The notes under the pieces: model-generated
Told to the model about the DNA's origin: nothing
Databases searched by the model: none
The model's input: the letters and a program-made list of their open reading frames with translations, nothing else
Position numbers and translations under genes: made by a program
Part shown: positions 1 to 11,000 of the stretch, in pieces
How positions within the stretch are numbered: position 1 is the first letter of the stretch
Layout: the number at the start of each line of letters is the position of its first letter
Assembly: GCA_034509495.1 (NCBI GenBank)
Contig: CM067506.1
Coordinates: forward strand, 25,162,420 to 25,226,419
Source: Acestrorhynchus altus
Taxonomy: Eukaryota; Chordata; Actinopteri; Characiformes; Acestrorhynchidae
Length of the DNA stretch: 64,000 nucleotides
Reading direction: 5' to 3'

Positions 1-290
1 TGGACTGATCTTATCTTATCTCTTATCACTGGTGGGGATGAGAGAATGCACAGGAGGGAGGTGGCTGGTCTGGTAGTCTGTTCAAACACTGAAATAGACC
101 TTGACCAGCAGCAGTGGCTGAAGAACAGGGTTTCCAGTCTGCAGTCAGCAAACAAGTGACCACAGACCACTTCTCTGACCTGTGAGCTCACACATTCCTT
201 TGCATCTTTCTCATTAAAAAGATAACTTTCTTTGTTTTATTTGTCTTTTAAATGTTTTAATAAAGAAATTTCTCTTAAAATCTACAACAT
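1..290 (+). other. Unidentified open frame with polyA signal (possible 3' end of an upstream gene)
   Basis: Frame 1 is open from the first base to a TGA at 157-159, giving about 52 residues ending in LQSANK. An AATAAA lies at 259-264 about 100 bases after the stop, followed by T-rich sequence. That arrangement would fit the last exon and short 3' UTR of a gene entering from the left. I do not recognise the peptide. It does not look like an immunoglobulin constant domain, and it may be part of a repeat. Confidence 0.2.
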
Positions 291-489
291 TGATCTCAGT
301 TGTTCTGCAGTTTCTGTTTATAATTTATTTGTCGCTTGTTTTAATTGATGCAACCCTCTTATCAATACTCTAAAACCTGAAAAAAAGTCAAAATATTTTT
401 TTAAAATTACTATTCAGTACCATTGAGTAAAGAAAGTCTTATTCACACTAAAATCTTAACTCAGGATGAAATTAAAGTTACAGGTTTGT

Positions 490-1380
490 ATGATGCAACT
501 AGAACCAGTTCTGATCGAGGGAGATGAGGTGGACGCTGTGGACTCCTACAAGTCATGTAACATCGACCACCTGTACAGAAAGGGACAGTCCAGGCTGTAC
601 TTTCTGAGGAGACTATGGTCCTTCAACATCTGCAGGACTCCTGTGGATGTTTTATCAGTCCGTGGTCACCAGTGTCCTGTTTCTACACTGTGGTGTGCTA
701 GGAGAGCAGCATATCCAAGAAGGACACACACAGGCTGGACAAACTGATCAGGCGGACTGGCTCTGTGGTTGGCAGAAAACTGGACTCTTTGGTGTCGGTG
801 GCAGAGAAGAGGACTCTGAAAAAACTGCTGGACATCCTCTACACACTGTCATCAGCCACCAGAGGAGCCTGTTCAGTGAGAGACTGCTCCTTCCCAAGTG
901 CAGGACCAGTAGACTTAAAAACTCTTTTGTCCCGCACGCCATCAGACTGTACAACTCCTCTCTGGGGGGGAGGAGTGCTAACAGGAGGATTAAGGATGGG
1001 AAGGAGTAGGAACTGAACCAACAGTCAACAGCTAACAGCAACCTGCAACCACCACAACACACTGGAATCTCTGTGCAATAAACAGTTTTCAAGTGCAATA
1101 ATAATGTGCAATAATGTGCAATACACCCTCCTACAGGACTCTTTTTTTCTCGTGCACTATTGTCTATATTGTATATTGTAATATAGTCTGTATATGTTCT
1201 ATATATTTATATAGTGCTTCTTACTCCTACTAAATTATAATTATCTTTCTTCTTTCTGTACTGTACTGTACTGATGCTGCTACTGGAACCTTAATTTCCC
1301 TGAAGAAACCCTCCCAAGGGATCAATACATTTCTGTTCTATTCTATTATGTTCTATTCTATTCTATTCTATTATATTCTA
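490..1380 (+). mobile_element. Non-LTR retrotransposon, 3' end, broken ORF
   Basis: The translation shows the C-terminal part of a LINE reverse-transcriptase protein spread over shifted frames: YRKGQSRLYFLRRL near 573-615, MFYQSVV near 647, VGRKLDSLVSVAEKRTLKKL near 766-825, and FVPHAIRLYNSS near 922-957. Several frameshifts make it a dead copy. A segment that normally follows DAVDSYK seems to be missing near 545. Downstream is a non-coding 3' end with a short direct TTCTA repeat (about 1331-1380) as tail. The reverse-transcriptase catalytic core is absent, so this is a 5'-truncated insertion. A relative sits at 63.1-64.0 kb in the same orientation. Confidence 0.8.
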
Positions 1381-1384
1381 GATT

Positions 1385-3470
1385 ATGGGCAGGTAGGCAT
1401 GGTTCACTCATACTGTGCTGGAGCAGGTTATTATTATCACTGGTGAATCCTTTTTAATTTCATTAGAATAATATCTGCATATCTGTATAAAACCCTAACA
1501 GTCCGGCCCCTGTCCAGTGAATAGCTGCAGTAGCGAAAGGCCACATTGCTGTGTGTGGGCAGTGGAGCTTTCCTCTCAGACTGGAGTTAGTCACAGCTGC
1601 GTTCTTCTGAAGGACGACTGCCTCTACAGCTGGATTACCACCTTGACTTTAGGGGTTCTGTGGAGTGAACATAGAACAGTCATTCTCAATCCTGGTCAGC
1701 ACCAGGAATCAGTACCAGTACTAAGATCCATGCCCTTCGGATCTTGCTCCAGATTCGATCATTTGTTACGTGTACATATGAATTAGGGTTAAATCCTGGA
1801 CCTGAGCCTGTTTACGACCATCCTACTCTGGGTTTACTGGCATCCTCTTACACTGGCAAGAGTTCCTGTGGTGAGAAGGCTGCACACTGCCGGCCTCAAC
1901 ACAAGAGGAAATGCGGCAGGAAAATGCTTTGGTGCCTCTAAAGAGAGCGATTAGAAGCACGTCAGTCTCGGCCGCATTTTTGCGTAATAGATAAGCTTAA
2001 CTAAAGTGGAAGCCAACCCAGTCAAATTTACTGGTTCATTATCTTCATTTAAAAGACCTGTTAGTCTCGTTCAATTTGCTTGTAAATGAAGTGGAGCATA
2101 TGTAGCCCTGGTTAAAATATGTAACGTATGAAAGACAGTTTAGTTGCTTCAAAAAAGTGACATTTCATTTAGGAAATCCAGAAGGGGGATAAATATATGT
2201 ACATAGTTTTAAAAAAGCCATTATTGGTAGTTTAACATTTACAAAAAAGCAGATTTTTAGGGATGGGTACACGATGGGGAGGGACTGAGGTGGAGGAGAG
2301 AGAAGAGGACGCGCAGGCTAAACTCCACAATCTGTAAACCGAGCTCACAACTGCACTATGTAATATAGTCTGTCTACTCGAGATTCTACATAATCTTAAC
2401 TCCTACTGAGAGGGGCATGTGTGTACTTTAAGCGGTTCCCAAACGGAGCTTCAGTGGAGTTATATCTGTATCCCATAGCCTTTTAGCTCTACTCTAGCCT
2501 GCTCCAGAGCTACCACGCCCGAGCTCACCGAGACTGCCCGTTTCTCCATCTCCAAGCCCAAAGAGACTGACCTGCTCCCAAACAGTGCTCTGAGGGTCTC
2601 CAATCATGTGCGTCCCTGATCCGCTGCTGTGACTGTGAACCTGCTCACTGAACTCAGGTACAGAGCACACTTTTGTTTGGCTCATTAGGAGTGAAGTGGC
2701 CTGTGAGTTTGTGGTCTCTCCGTTCCCGAGCACCGAAACAGACCTGCAACATTGGTTTATTTCATTCAGTTGTGTTATGTGAAGTGTGTACAGTGGGCCC
2801 ACAAACCATTTAAACACCCAATACTGTACTGTTGGGGTATATAATCTGCATTACTCTGTTCTCTTACTGCATTCTACTGATTCTAAAGATTTCAAAATTA
2901 TGAATAACGATGAATACTGGATTCAACTGGACTGAGAGCCACAATAGGAACATTAAAACTGAAGAAATGTGGGATTTCCTTTGTTTCATTGAATGAAATG
3001 TAAATACATTTTCTACCTAATTGTAAATGTACAAAGAATGTTTCTCTGACCACGAGATACAGGCTATCACTAAAGCTAAATACAATGGAGGGAAAAAGGA
3101 GGGAAACACTGTGAGTAAAAAAGAAGATTAAAACTAAGAATGTTCACTTCATTTCCCCTGTTTGAGCAGAAAGTATAGAAGAGTGGTGAGACCACTTGTC
3201 TCCCAAGATACCCCACACTAGTACCCCCATTGCTACAGCTGCCCCTACAGTCAGTATCCAGTACATCAACTCAGAATTACTCAGTACCTTAATTAAAACA
3301 TGTACTATTGACTGTCTGACTGACTCTACTAATGATGGTCACTCTACACTGTAGATACTCACCATATTCTGAGTGAAGGATGTCATTCTGAATAAAGTCA
3401 TTTATTATCAGTAGTGAGTTAGTGTGGTGTGTTTTCTCTCCTCCACAGAGTGTGTGATTGTGCTGTTTCA
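1385..3470. other. Intergenic stretch, no gene recognised
   Basis: I see no convincing exon, RNA gene or terminal repeat here. Short open frames on both strands lack recognisable domains or splice context. A stray CACTGTG near 3105 has no nonamer beside it and is not a recombination signal. Part of 1670-1810 (an inexact 'ctcaatcctggtcagcacc' stretch) may be a decayed DNA-transposon fragment. Confidence 0.4.
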
Positions 3471-3537
3471 CATCTCAGCACCTGCAGTAAATCCCACTGC
3501 AGCAGTGCAGTCTCTGTGCAGCCTGACTGAGTGAGGA

Positions 3538-3565
3538 GGTTTTTGTACGACTCTGTATCACTGTG
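3538..3565 (-). promoter_or_regulatory. V-segment recombination signal sequence, 12-bp spacer
   Basis: Read on the minus strand directly after the V coding end: heptamer CACAGTG (3565-3559), 12-base spacer (3558-3547), nonamer ACAAAAACC (3546-3538). Heptamer and nonamer match the RAG consensus closely and the spacer is exactly 12, the kappa-type V arrangement. It pairs by the 12/23 rule with the signal at 4812-4850. The two segments face each other on opposite strands, so joining would proceed by inversion. Confidence 0.93.
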
Positions 3566-4075
3566 TGAAACAGGTAGGTGCTGCTTATAGAATGGAAACT
3601 CTGACAGTAATAATCTGCAGCATCTTCAGGCTGGACTCCACTGATGGTCAGAGTGAAGTCAGATCCAGATCCACTGCCACTGAAACGAGCTGGAAAACCA
3701 GACTGAAGCTGATTTGCGAGTTTAATCAGGAGTTTAGGAGCTTCTCCAGGTTTCTGCTGATACCAGTGTAAGTAGTTGCTGCCATACACTGCAGTGCTGG
3801 TTCTGCAGCTGATGGTGACGGAGTCTCCTGGAAGAACAGATTTCACTGCAGGAGTCTGAGTTACAGTCACCTGACCTCTGGATTCTGGAGAAACAGACAT
3901 AAAGTAGAACTGTTTTCACATTTTAGACTCTTATTAAATATACTTGATTTTTTTAATAATTTACTTTTAGTCCTATAATTTCAGCTTAAATAAGTACTTA
4001 AAGTTCAGTCTGAATCAGTGTTTCACCTTGAGTCCAGAAGATCAGAGTCCAAATGAAGATGGGGATTAAAGTCAT
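3566..4075 (-). CDS. Immunoglobulin light-chain V segment (kappa-like, leader + V exon)
   Basis: Two exons on the minus strand. The leader exon 4075-4027 encodes MTLIPIFIWTLIFWTQ, a hydrophobic signal peptide, and splices at a GTGAAA donor. The V exon 3884-3566 begins after the acceptor TGTTTCTCCAG and runs open to the recombination heptamer. The V domain has the conserved features: first cysteine in SVTISC, HWYQQKPGEAPKLLI framework 2, RFSGSGSGSDFTLTI framework 3, and EDAADYYC with the second cysteine before CDR3. No stop, frameshift or missing anchor residue is visible, so it looks like a functional germline segment of the variable domain that binds antigen. The sequence fits teleost kappa-like (L1/L3-type) light chains; the exact isotype is inference. 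An octamer-like ATGTAAAT at 4198-4205 lies upstream of the leader with one mismatch to the consensus. Confidence 0.93.
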
Positions 4076-4197
4076 GGCTGCTGTGGGTGAAGAAGTTTCT
4101 GTAGCAGCTCTCTGTCATGAAGTGTTAAACTCACAGAACTATAAACACTCCCAGAGCACTGAAGCATGGAGCTCTCAGTGTAACGTGTCTTCTGTCT

Positions 4198-4205
4198 ATG
4201 TAAAT
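4198..4205 (-). promoter_or_regulatory. Octamer-like element upstream of V leader
   Basis: ATTTACAT on the minus strand differs by one base from the immunoglobulin promoter octamer ATTTGCAT. It is about 120 bases upstream of the leader ATG, a normal place for the V promoter. One mismatch makes this weak evidence. Confidence 0.3.
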
Positions 4206-4693
4206 ATATTCTAAACAGAACTTCACCAGAACATCCACTTCTGTAGATCAATGACTGGAAGATTCATATTTCAGTATCAATCCTTTAAAAAATCAATATT
4301 CTTGATCATTTGTAGTTTTATTTTAGAGGGCCTTTGTGGGCAGTTGAGATCTGAGTTTTATACAGAGGCTAAAGACAGTTTGGAAACTGGCAGAAAGAAA
4401 ACTTGGACAACTATACAGATAGAAAATTTATTGTAAACAACTAAAAATGGAACTTCTTTTATTCCAGTAGAAGTTGTTAATGTTAATCAGATTTAATTGG
4501 TTCTATAAATTCTCCCACTTCTATTTTTATTCCACTGTCCTCTTAACTTATTTTCAGTTCGACATCATTATTAACAAAACCTGAAGAACTTTAAATGTTG
4601 TCAATATTTTGTGAGAATGATTTATGACAAAAAAAAGATAAAATCAATTTAAACATAAAACATGTTTGGAAAATAGGCACAAAAAGTAAACAT

Positions 4694-4694
4694 T

Positions 4695-4730
<36 letters not shown>

Positions 4731-4800
4731 ATCAGTGTGTTTGTGTAGAGATCAGTGTGTTTGTGTAGAGATCAGTGTGTTTGTGTAGAGATCATTGTGT
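4694..4800. repeat. (GT)n followed by a 20-bp tandem repeat
   Basis: A GT run (about 4696-4726) passes into roughly four copies of a 20-base unit (ttgtgtagagatcagtgtgt), ending at about 4800. The last copy has one change (atcattgtgt). The array ends 11 bases before the nonamer of the J recombination signal. Confidence 0.9.
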
Positions 4801-4811
4801 TTGGAGCAGCA

Positions 4812-4850
4812 GGTTTTTGTACGGCCACTGAATGAGTTTGTATCACTGTG
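4812..4850 (+). promoter_or_regulatory. J-segment recombination signal sequence, 23-bp spacer
   Basis: Nonamer GGTTTTTGT (4812-4820), a spacer of exactly 23 bases (4821-4843), then heptamer CACTGTG (4844-4850) directly in front of the J coding sequence. This is the standard kappa-type J signal and the legal partner of the 12-spacer V signal at 3538-3565. Confidence 0.93.
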
Positions 4851-4888
4851 GTGGACTTTTGGAGGAGGAACCAAACTGGAAGTTGGAC
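4851..4888 (+). CDS. Immunoglobulin light-chain J segment
   Basis: The 38-base segment directly after the heptamer reads WTFGGGTKLEVG in the joining frame, carrying the FGXG motif of every J region. It ends in the strong splice donor GTAAGT at 4889-4894, which would join to a constant exon. It lies on the plus strand, opposite to the only V segment seen, so V-J joining would invert the DNA between them. No constant exon is recognisable between here and pdlim1. An L2-like retrotransposon starts about 400 bases downstream. Confidence 0.93.
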
Positions 4889-5289
4889 GTAAGTAACTAA
4901 TTGTTTCATTTCTAAAATGGAAACAAAGTAACTTAATAACTCATTTTATTTCTGTTAAAACCAGTTTTGTGAAGTGAAATATCTGTAGTGTTAATTTAAC
5001 ACCTGCAGTAATAAATGAAGGACAGTAACTACATTGATATGAGGTTCTTCTAACACTGTATCCAGTGTTCATTCTACACAGTCCATTCAACACTGTGTTT
5101 GATTAAAATGTGTTATTATTTTATAACAAGTGTGTTTCTTAAGTAACTACAGCAAACCTGAATACAGAGAACAAGCTTATAGGTCTAATAATGAAACTCT
5201 GATAGATTTTTAAATTGGAAATATATTTTATGAAATTTCAGTTCTTTTTAGACAGATTTGATGGTTTTTCCCAATTCATTCATTAAAAA

Positions 5290-7040
5290 CACTAATTCAT
5301 TTTCGCCCTTTCTCTGTACCTTGTCTACACAGTCAGTCTCTCTCCCACTTTCAACTCCCATATTCAACTGTTATTTCTAATCTCATTGTCAAATCAAAAC
5401 CTTCTACCTGCCAGCTTGATCCTTTCCCTACAATCTTAGTTAAATCTTGTCTTTCCTCACTGCTCCCCCTCATAACTGCCATTATCCATTCGTCACTTAC
5501 TTATGGAATTGTCCCTTCACTCTTTAAAACAGCAGCCATCACTCCCATCTTGAAAAAACCTGGTTCAGATCCAAACAACTTTAATAACCTCCGCCCCATT
5601 TCAAACCTCCCTTTCATTTCCAAAATACTCGAAAAAGTTGTTGCCACTCAACTCCATACCTATCTATCCCAAAACTCCCTTTATGAAAAATTCCAGTCTG
5701 GTTTCCGCCCCCTTCATAGCACAGAAACTACCCTCATCAAAATCACCAATGACCTTCTTATGGCAGCTGACTCCGGTTCATTCTCCATTCTGATACTTCT
5801 TGATCTAAGTGCAGCCTTCGACACCATCTCTCATTCTATCCTCCTCAGTAGACTATCCTCCATAGGCATCAACCATCGCACTCGACTGGTTTCACTCATA
5901 TCTCTCTGGCCGCACTCAGTTCGTTCAGCTTAAATCCTTCAGATCCCAGCCTTCCCCTGTTCTTTTCGGAATTCCCCAGGGTTCCGTGCTCGGGCCCCTC
6001 CTCTTCATCATTTACCTTCTGCCCCTTGGAAATATATTTCGCTCTTTTAACATTGATTTTCACTGCTATGCGGATGACACCCAGCTCTACCTTTCAAGTA
6101 AACCAGGCACTCTGTTTCCACCCCCATCTCTCACAAACTGTTTATCGGAAATTAAAACCTGGTTTACTTCCTAAAACTCAATAGTGATAAAACAGAAATT
6201 TTACTCTGTGGTTCTAAATCCACACTATCTAAAGTTGACAGCTTCTCCATCCAAATCGACAGCTCCTTAGTCTCCCCCTCACCTCAGGTTAAGAGTCTGG
6301 GTGTCATCCTAGATAGCTCCCTATCCTTTCACTCTCACATCTGTAATATAACCTGGTCTGCATATTTTCATCTCCGTAACATCAATCGTTTACGCCCCTC
6401 TCTCACCCCCCATGCTGCATCTATTCTTGTCCATATTCTTGTCACCTCCCGTATTGACTATTGTTACTCTCTTCTCTTAGGCCTGCCTCACAAATCCCTC
6501 CATAAGCTTCAGTTGGTTCAAAATGCAGCAGCTCGTGTCATTTCCAAAACTCCGTCTTCTCATCACATTACACCTGTCCTTCAGCAACTCCACTGGCTTC
6601 CGGTTAAACATAGAATCAATTACAAAATACTTCTCTATACATTCAAGGCCATCCATAATCTCGCCCCCTTATATCTCTCTAATCTCCTCACTATCGCACC
6701 CTCCTTCCGCTCGCTCAGATCTTCCTCTTCCATCCATCTCTCTGTCCCCTCTGCCCGTCTGAGTACCATGGGTCTCAGAGCTTTCAACCGCTCAGCCCCT
6801 AAACTCTGGAACACCATCCCACCCGACATCCGTAACATTGATTCTCTACCTCTCTTTAAATCTAGACTCAAAACTCATCTGTTCAATGTAGCATATTCTC
6901 TATAATTCTCACTTTAATTTCTCTATAATTTCCCCCTAAATGTATGTGTTGTGTTTTCTGTATGTCTGTTTCTATCATTTTTGTAAAGTGTCCTTGAGTG
7001 TTCTGAAAGGCGCTTCTAAATCAAATGTATTATTATAACT
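5290..7040 (+). mobile_element. L2-like LINE, reverse-transcriptase part, degenerate
   Basis: The plus strand carries a long piece of a non-LTR reverse transcriptase. Near 5550-5930 it reads ILKKPGSDPNNFNNLRPISN, QSGFRPLHSTETTLIKI and LDLSAAFDTISH. Then comes IPQGSVLGPLLFIIY (about 5970-6015), CYADDTQLYL with the catalytic YADD (about 6066-6095), and the C-terminal part VQNAAARVISKTPSSHHITP to LKTHLFNVAYS (6513-6900). At least two frameshifts or stops (near 5930 and 6174) inactivate it. The 3' end 'gaaaggcgcttctaaatcaa' followed by a short ATT run is typical of L2-clade elements. The endonuclease domain is missing, so the copy is 5' truncated. Confidence 0.88.
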
Positions 7041-7430
7041 GATAGAGGTTGCAGTGAAAGCCTGGACAAGCATCACAAAAGAAGAATGCAGAAGTTCAGT
7101 AAGGTCGATGGGTCACATGCAGTTATTGGAAGCAAAGGGTTTTCAACTTAATATGATAAGTTTAATTCACTTTAATCTGTTTTATGTTTATCTATTCCAA
7201 TACGTTTACTAACAAGAAAAGTGGGTGCAATCAGAGAAAATCTTCTGAACCATGTATCAGATCCAGATGTAAATCCCTGGAAATTAAAGCTGAAATGTTG
7301 ATCTTTTATCTCATATTCATATTTTACTATCAAGCCTAAATGTTTTCAGCCTACAGCAAAAATATGGGGATTGGCCTCACTCTTACAATAGTTTTGGAGG
7401 GGAGTGTATATAAAGTCATGTGAACTGAAT
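7041..7430 (+). mobile_element. Tc1/mariner-like remnant
   Basis: The stretch 'gcagtgaaagcctggacaag ... agcatcacaaaagaagaatg ... ttttggaggggagtgta' resembles the 3' portion of a Tc1-type element common in fish. No intact reading frame remains. It starts directly at the 3' end of the L2-like element. The family call is from memory of similar repeats and has not been aligned. Confidence 0.45.
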
Positions 7431-7879
7431 TGAAAAATGACACTACAGATCACAAGTTTTTTTAGATGCTTTTTTTTATGTGAACTGAATTTTTTTTTCT
7501 TTTTTTAGAGGATAAGAAATAACATAGTAATCATTACTAACTGGAATGATCTGGGGAGCAAAGTCATTCCTGTACAGTATCTTTTGTCTTGGCATTGTAC
7601 ATTTATACACTGTCCATCACTTTCGTGACGTATTACCTTTCATGTCATATATGGGGTATGAAAGGCAGAGTCCTTTCCTGTCACTGCCCCCCTCCATTGG
7701 CTTAGTCTAAATCAACCATCACCAGGTCGAGAATGTGACCCACACTCCAACATGTTCCCATTTGCCCTATCCTACTGCCAGGAATTCGCAGTCGGGAGTG
7801 GCACATTCCACATCCTGGGATTTGGCTCTACCATACATGGTAAGCTTCACAGTGATGATGTAACGTCCCACCTCTAAAC

Positions 7880-8083
7880 AAACATAGGAAACGGCTTCTT
7901 ATCAGCAAAGAGCGCCGGGCGCTCATTGGCTCGTTGTGGTGGAAGCCCCGCCCCCTCCCCCTCTTGAGTAAAGTCTCCGCCCTGTCCGGCTGAACTTCTA
8001 AGGAAGAGTTTATTGGCAGAGCTGTTGGAGCAGCGGGACTGATAAGTAGCTGAAGCTCGCTTTTAGAGTAATACTGTTTAAAG
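7880..8083 (+). promoter_or_regulatory. Probable pdlim1 promoter and 5' UTR
   Basis: This is a locally GC- and CpG-richer stretch (for example gagcgccgggcgctc near 7910) in an AT-rich window, ending at the pdlim1 ATG. I see no clear TATA box. The transcription start cannot be fixed from sequence alone. Confidence 0.4.
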
Positions 8084-11000
8084 ATGCAACTGCGAGTTGT
8101 CATGCAAGGTCCTGGACCCTGGGGGTTTAGACTGGTCGGTGGGAAGGATTTCGAGCAGCCCCTCACTGTCTCACGGGTAAGTCTTTAGTTTTCATAAACG
8201 TATGCATGACCCTGTGCTGGAGCTGTTGGATCTCGTGCTCCAAACGAAGAGAAGTGGACCACCCGAGTCCGAGACGTTGGGAGTCCTCTCGAGCCACTCC
8301 ACCAGCATCGGCACTCATCACGTTTTTCACGATGTTTCGACTCATTGTTAAAATCCTCAGTGTGACCTTAAACGTTGTGCCCTCACGGCAAAGTAGCGCA
8401 AGTGTGCGTCATCGGAGATCACCTCTGCGCAATGAATGCCAGCCCAACGTTGAAACAATGTTGCAGCCATGCTTTCGTCATCTGCACAACGTCATATGGT
8501 GGTTAGTGCTAAGGTGCGACGACTGCATGTGGTTCACTACTGCATTGTCGTGCCTGCCCTTCACGAACTGACTGTTGATCCTATATAAACCCTTGTTTTA
8601 TCCCACAGTTTCTACTCTTTCAGTAGAAATGCTTAGCTTCCATGTCTGAAGTAAGTACATGACGTTTGTGAAAGCCATGTCACTTCACAGCCCTATTTCA
8701 CTTGTGAGCCTTTCTTATGCAACAGCATCCGCACATATCTGCCCCAAGATGACTTTTTCTTCTTGGGTATCATGAAGAGGAGGTTTTCCAGTTAGAGAAC
8801 TTCCCTTATCTTCTACAGACGGATATCCTCTATTGGCTGGTCTTCAGGGAGTGGACACTTGAAGAGACTTTCAGCCTTAAACTTGATGTGTAGGAGTATT
8901 TTTCTCCACGTTTTGGAGATCCCAACGCAAAAACAATCTCTGATGATTTCTCTTATTTTTCCAGGTGACCCCTGGCAGTAAAGCTGCCCAGGCCAATCTT
9001 TGCATTGGGGATATGATCCTTGCCATCGACGGGGAACCAACTGAAGGCATGACTCACTTGGAAGCACAGAACAAGATCAAGGGCTGTATGGAGGAAATGG
9101 TCCTCTCGATTGACAGGTATAGATTTTAGAAGCTTTGTTCTGTGGTTTATCATTTCTGAAAGCATTAAAGCATTAAGCTACCCAAGCCAAGTGGATGTGA
9201 AAAGTCCCCAAAACACTATTGGCAAGCATTCCAGTGGCATTACTTCACCACTATCTCCAGTAGACTAGTTAACTCAAAGTCTAGTATATCAGTTTTCATG
9301 ATTATTCATTGAATGTGTTTATCTGTCTCTCACTGTCTCAGGCCTTGGATGATAGATGCTTTTGAGTTCCATGTTCTTGATGTTTTCAATTAAATCTGAC
9401 CTGCTGTTGATTAAAATGAGGCCTATTGCCATGGAATAGGACTCATTTACAGAGGGTTATTGTGCTACACCAGAGCCATGCTTCCATAGGCCTAGTCTAT
9501 AATTATTATCTTAATGGAACTTCTCACAAAGGTGTGGGTGAAGAGACATGCATATCACTGCTGTCCAATGAGCTCCATGAAATTTCCATTTTTGTCCATT
9601 TTTATTTTTGTCCATGGTTTGAACCCTGTCACTGCTCTGTACAGTGTAAATAATTCTTCAAATTTTAAGATTGTTTTGCCCCTGTAAAGTTTGGAGAGCC
9701 ATTTGGAGAGACCTGTTTTGATTGGACAGTGACAACATATTGTGTGGACTAAAGTATTGGAATGCCTGCTCATTCACTTGTTTCTTCTAAAAACAAGGTT
9801 ATTACCAAGGTTAGGACCATTGATTAAATGTTAATTGTACAAGTAAGGCTTTTTACTAAAATTATAAGTATTGCTGTGTGAATTTCATTGCATTCATGTT
9901 GGAGGATCATCACCCCACCTCATCCCATTTTTGAACACCAAATGTTCCATAGAACAGTTCAACTGCTCCACATGCCAATGCCTGGCATAAAGCATTGTGT
10001 GAATAGCTTAGTGTTTCTCAATTGTACACTCAATTGTTGTTGTAGCATCCTCTTGTCCTGCATTTTTTACTGGATTCCCTACTTTAATACACCCCCAGTT
10101 GTGTTGGGAGCAGAGAAAGCTCTGAAATGTGCCAGAATGACGTTTGAGAAACGCTGGGATTTATTGAATCTGCACCAGAGAATCTTGTTCTATTGGCAGT
10201 AATTCTCTACAAGGACTAGACAAGCTGTGTGTGTATTTGCATCAGTAACAGGTGCAACATAATATAGCTGAATGCATTCATTAGAAGGGATGGACATTAA
10301 GTGTATGAACCCCATGATAAAAGGTTCATCTGATGAGATGTAATGGATGAAAAAGAACTAGTGGTGGCAAATCTAAAGAATAATAGTGGGTACAAATCAT
10401 TTTTAATTAAGTTGTCACGCTGAACTATATCAAATTAAGCAGGATAATTTATTGTTGTGGTCAGGAAAAAAAACTTTCATCTCAATTTTTGCTGTTTTTT
10501 ACTTGATATGATACTTTTTCTTTACATTGTGCCCATTTTCATGGTGAATGGAGCATTAGAAATGCTTAAAAATTATACTAATTTTAATGAAAGTAATTGT
10601 TGGTTAATGTTTCAGAAGTGTTGATAATGTTTACGGTTTGCTCAGAACAGCTTAGTGTCTCATAATGATAAATATCATGGCCAGGTCTATTCTGACTGTT
10701 AATTTCTTTTCGAATCACCACTGTTCTTTCTGTTCTTAGATCAGAGTTAAAAATATGGTCTCCTCTTACTTCTGAAGAAGGGAAGAGCCATCCATACAAG
10801 ATGAATCTGGCATCTGAACCACAGGTGTGTGTCACTGTTGCTTGAAGGAACTAACTTGGAGTGGCTTTTAAAAAGACCTTTGACCAGGCAGTCCTGCAGT
10901 TTCTCAAGGCTCTTTAAAGGCTTACAGAGAAAGATCTACAGAACAGAGCCATTTCTCATAGACTGAAACAAACAAAGGCAGGGCAGTGCATGCTGCCAAA

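Noticed and set aside
3105..3111. Extra CACTGTG heptamer near the Ig V segment
   Set aside because: No nonamer at 12 or 23 bases and no V or J coding sequence beside it.
8206..8571. 121-residue open frame in pdlim1 intron 1
   Set aside because: It starts inside the intron after a clear donor, has no domain and does not join to other exons.
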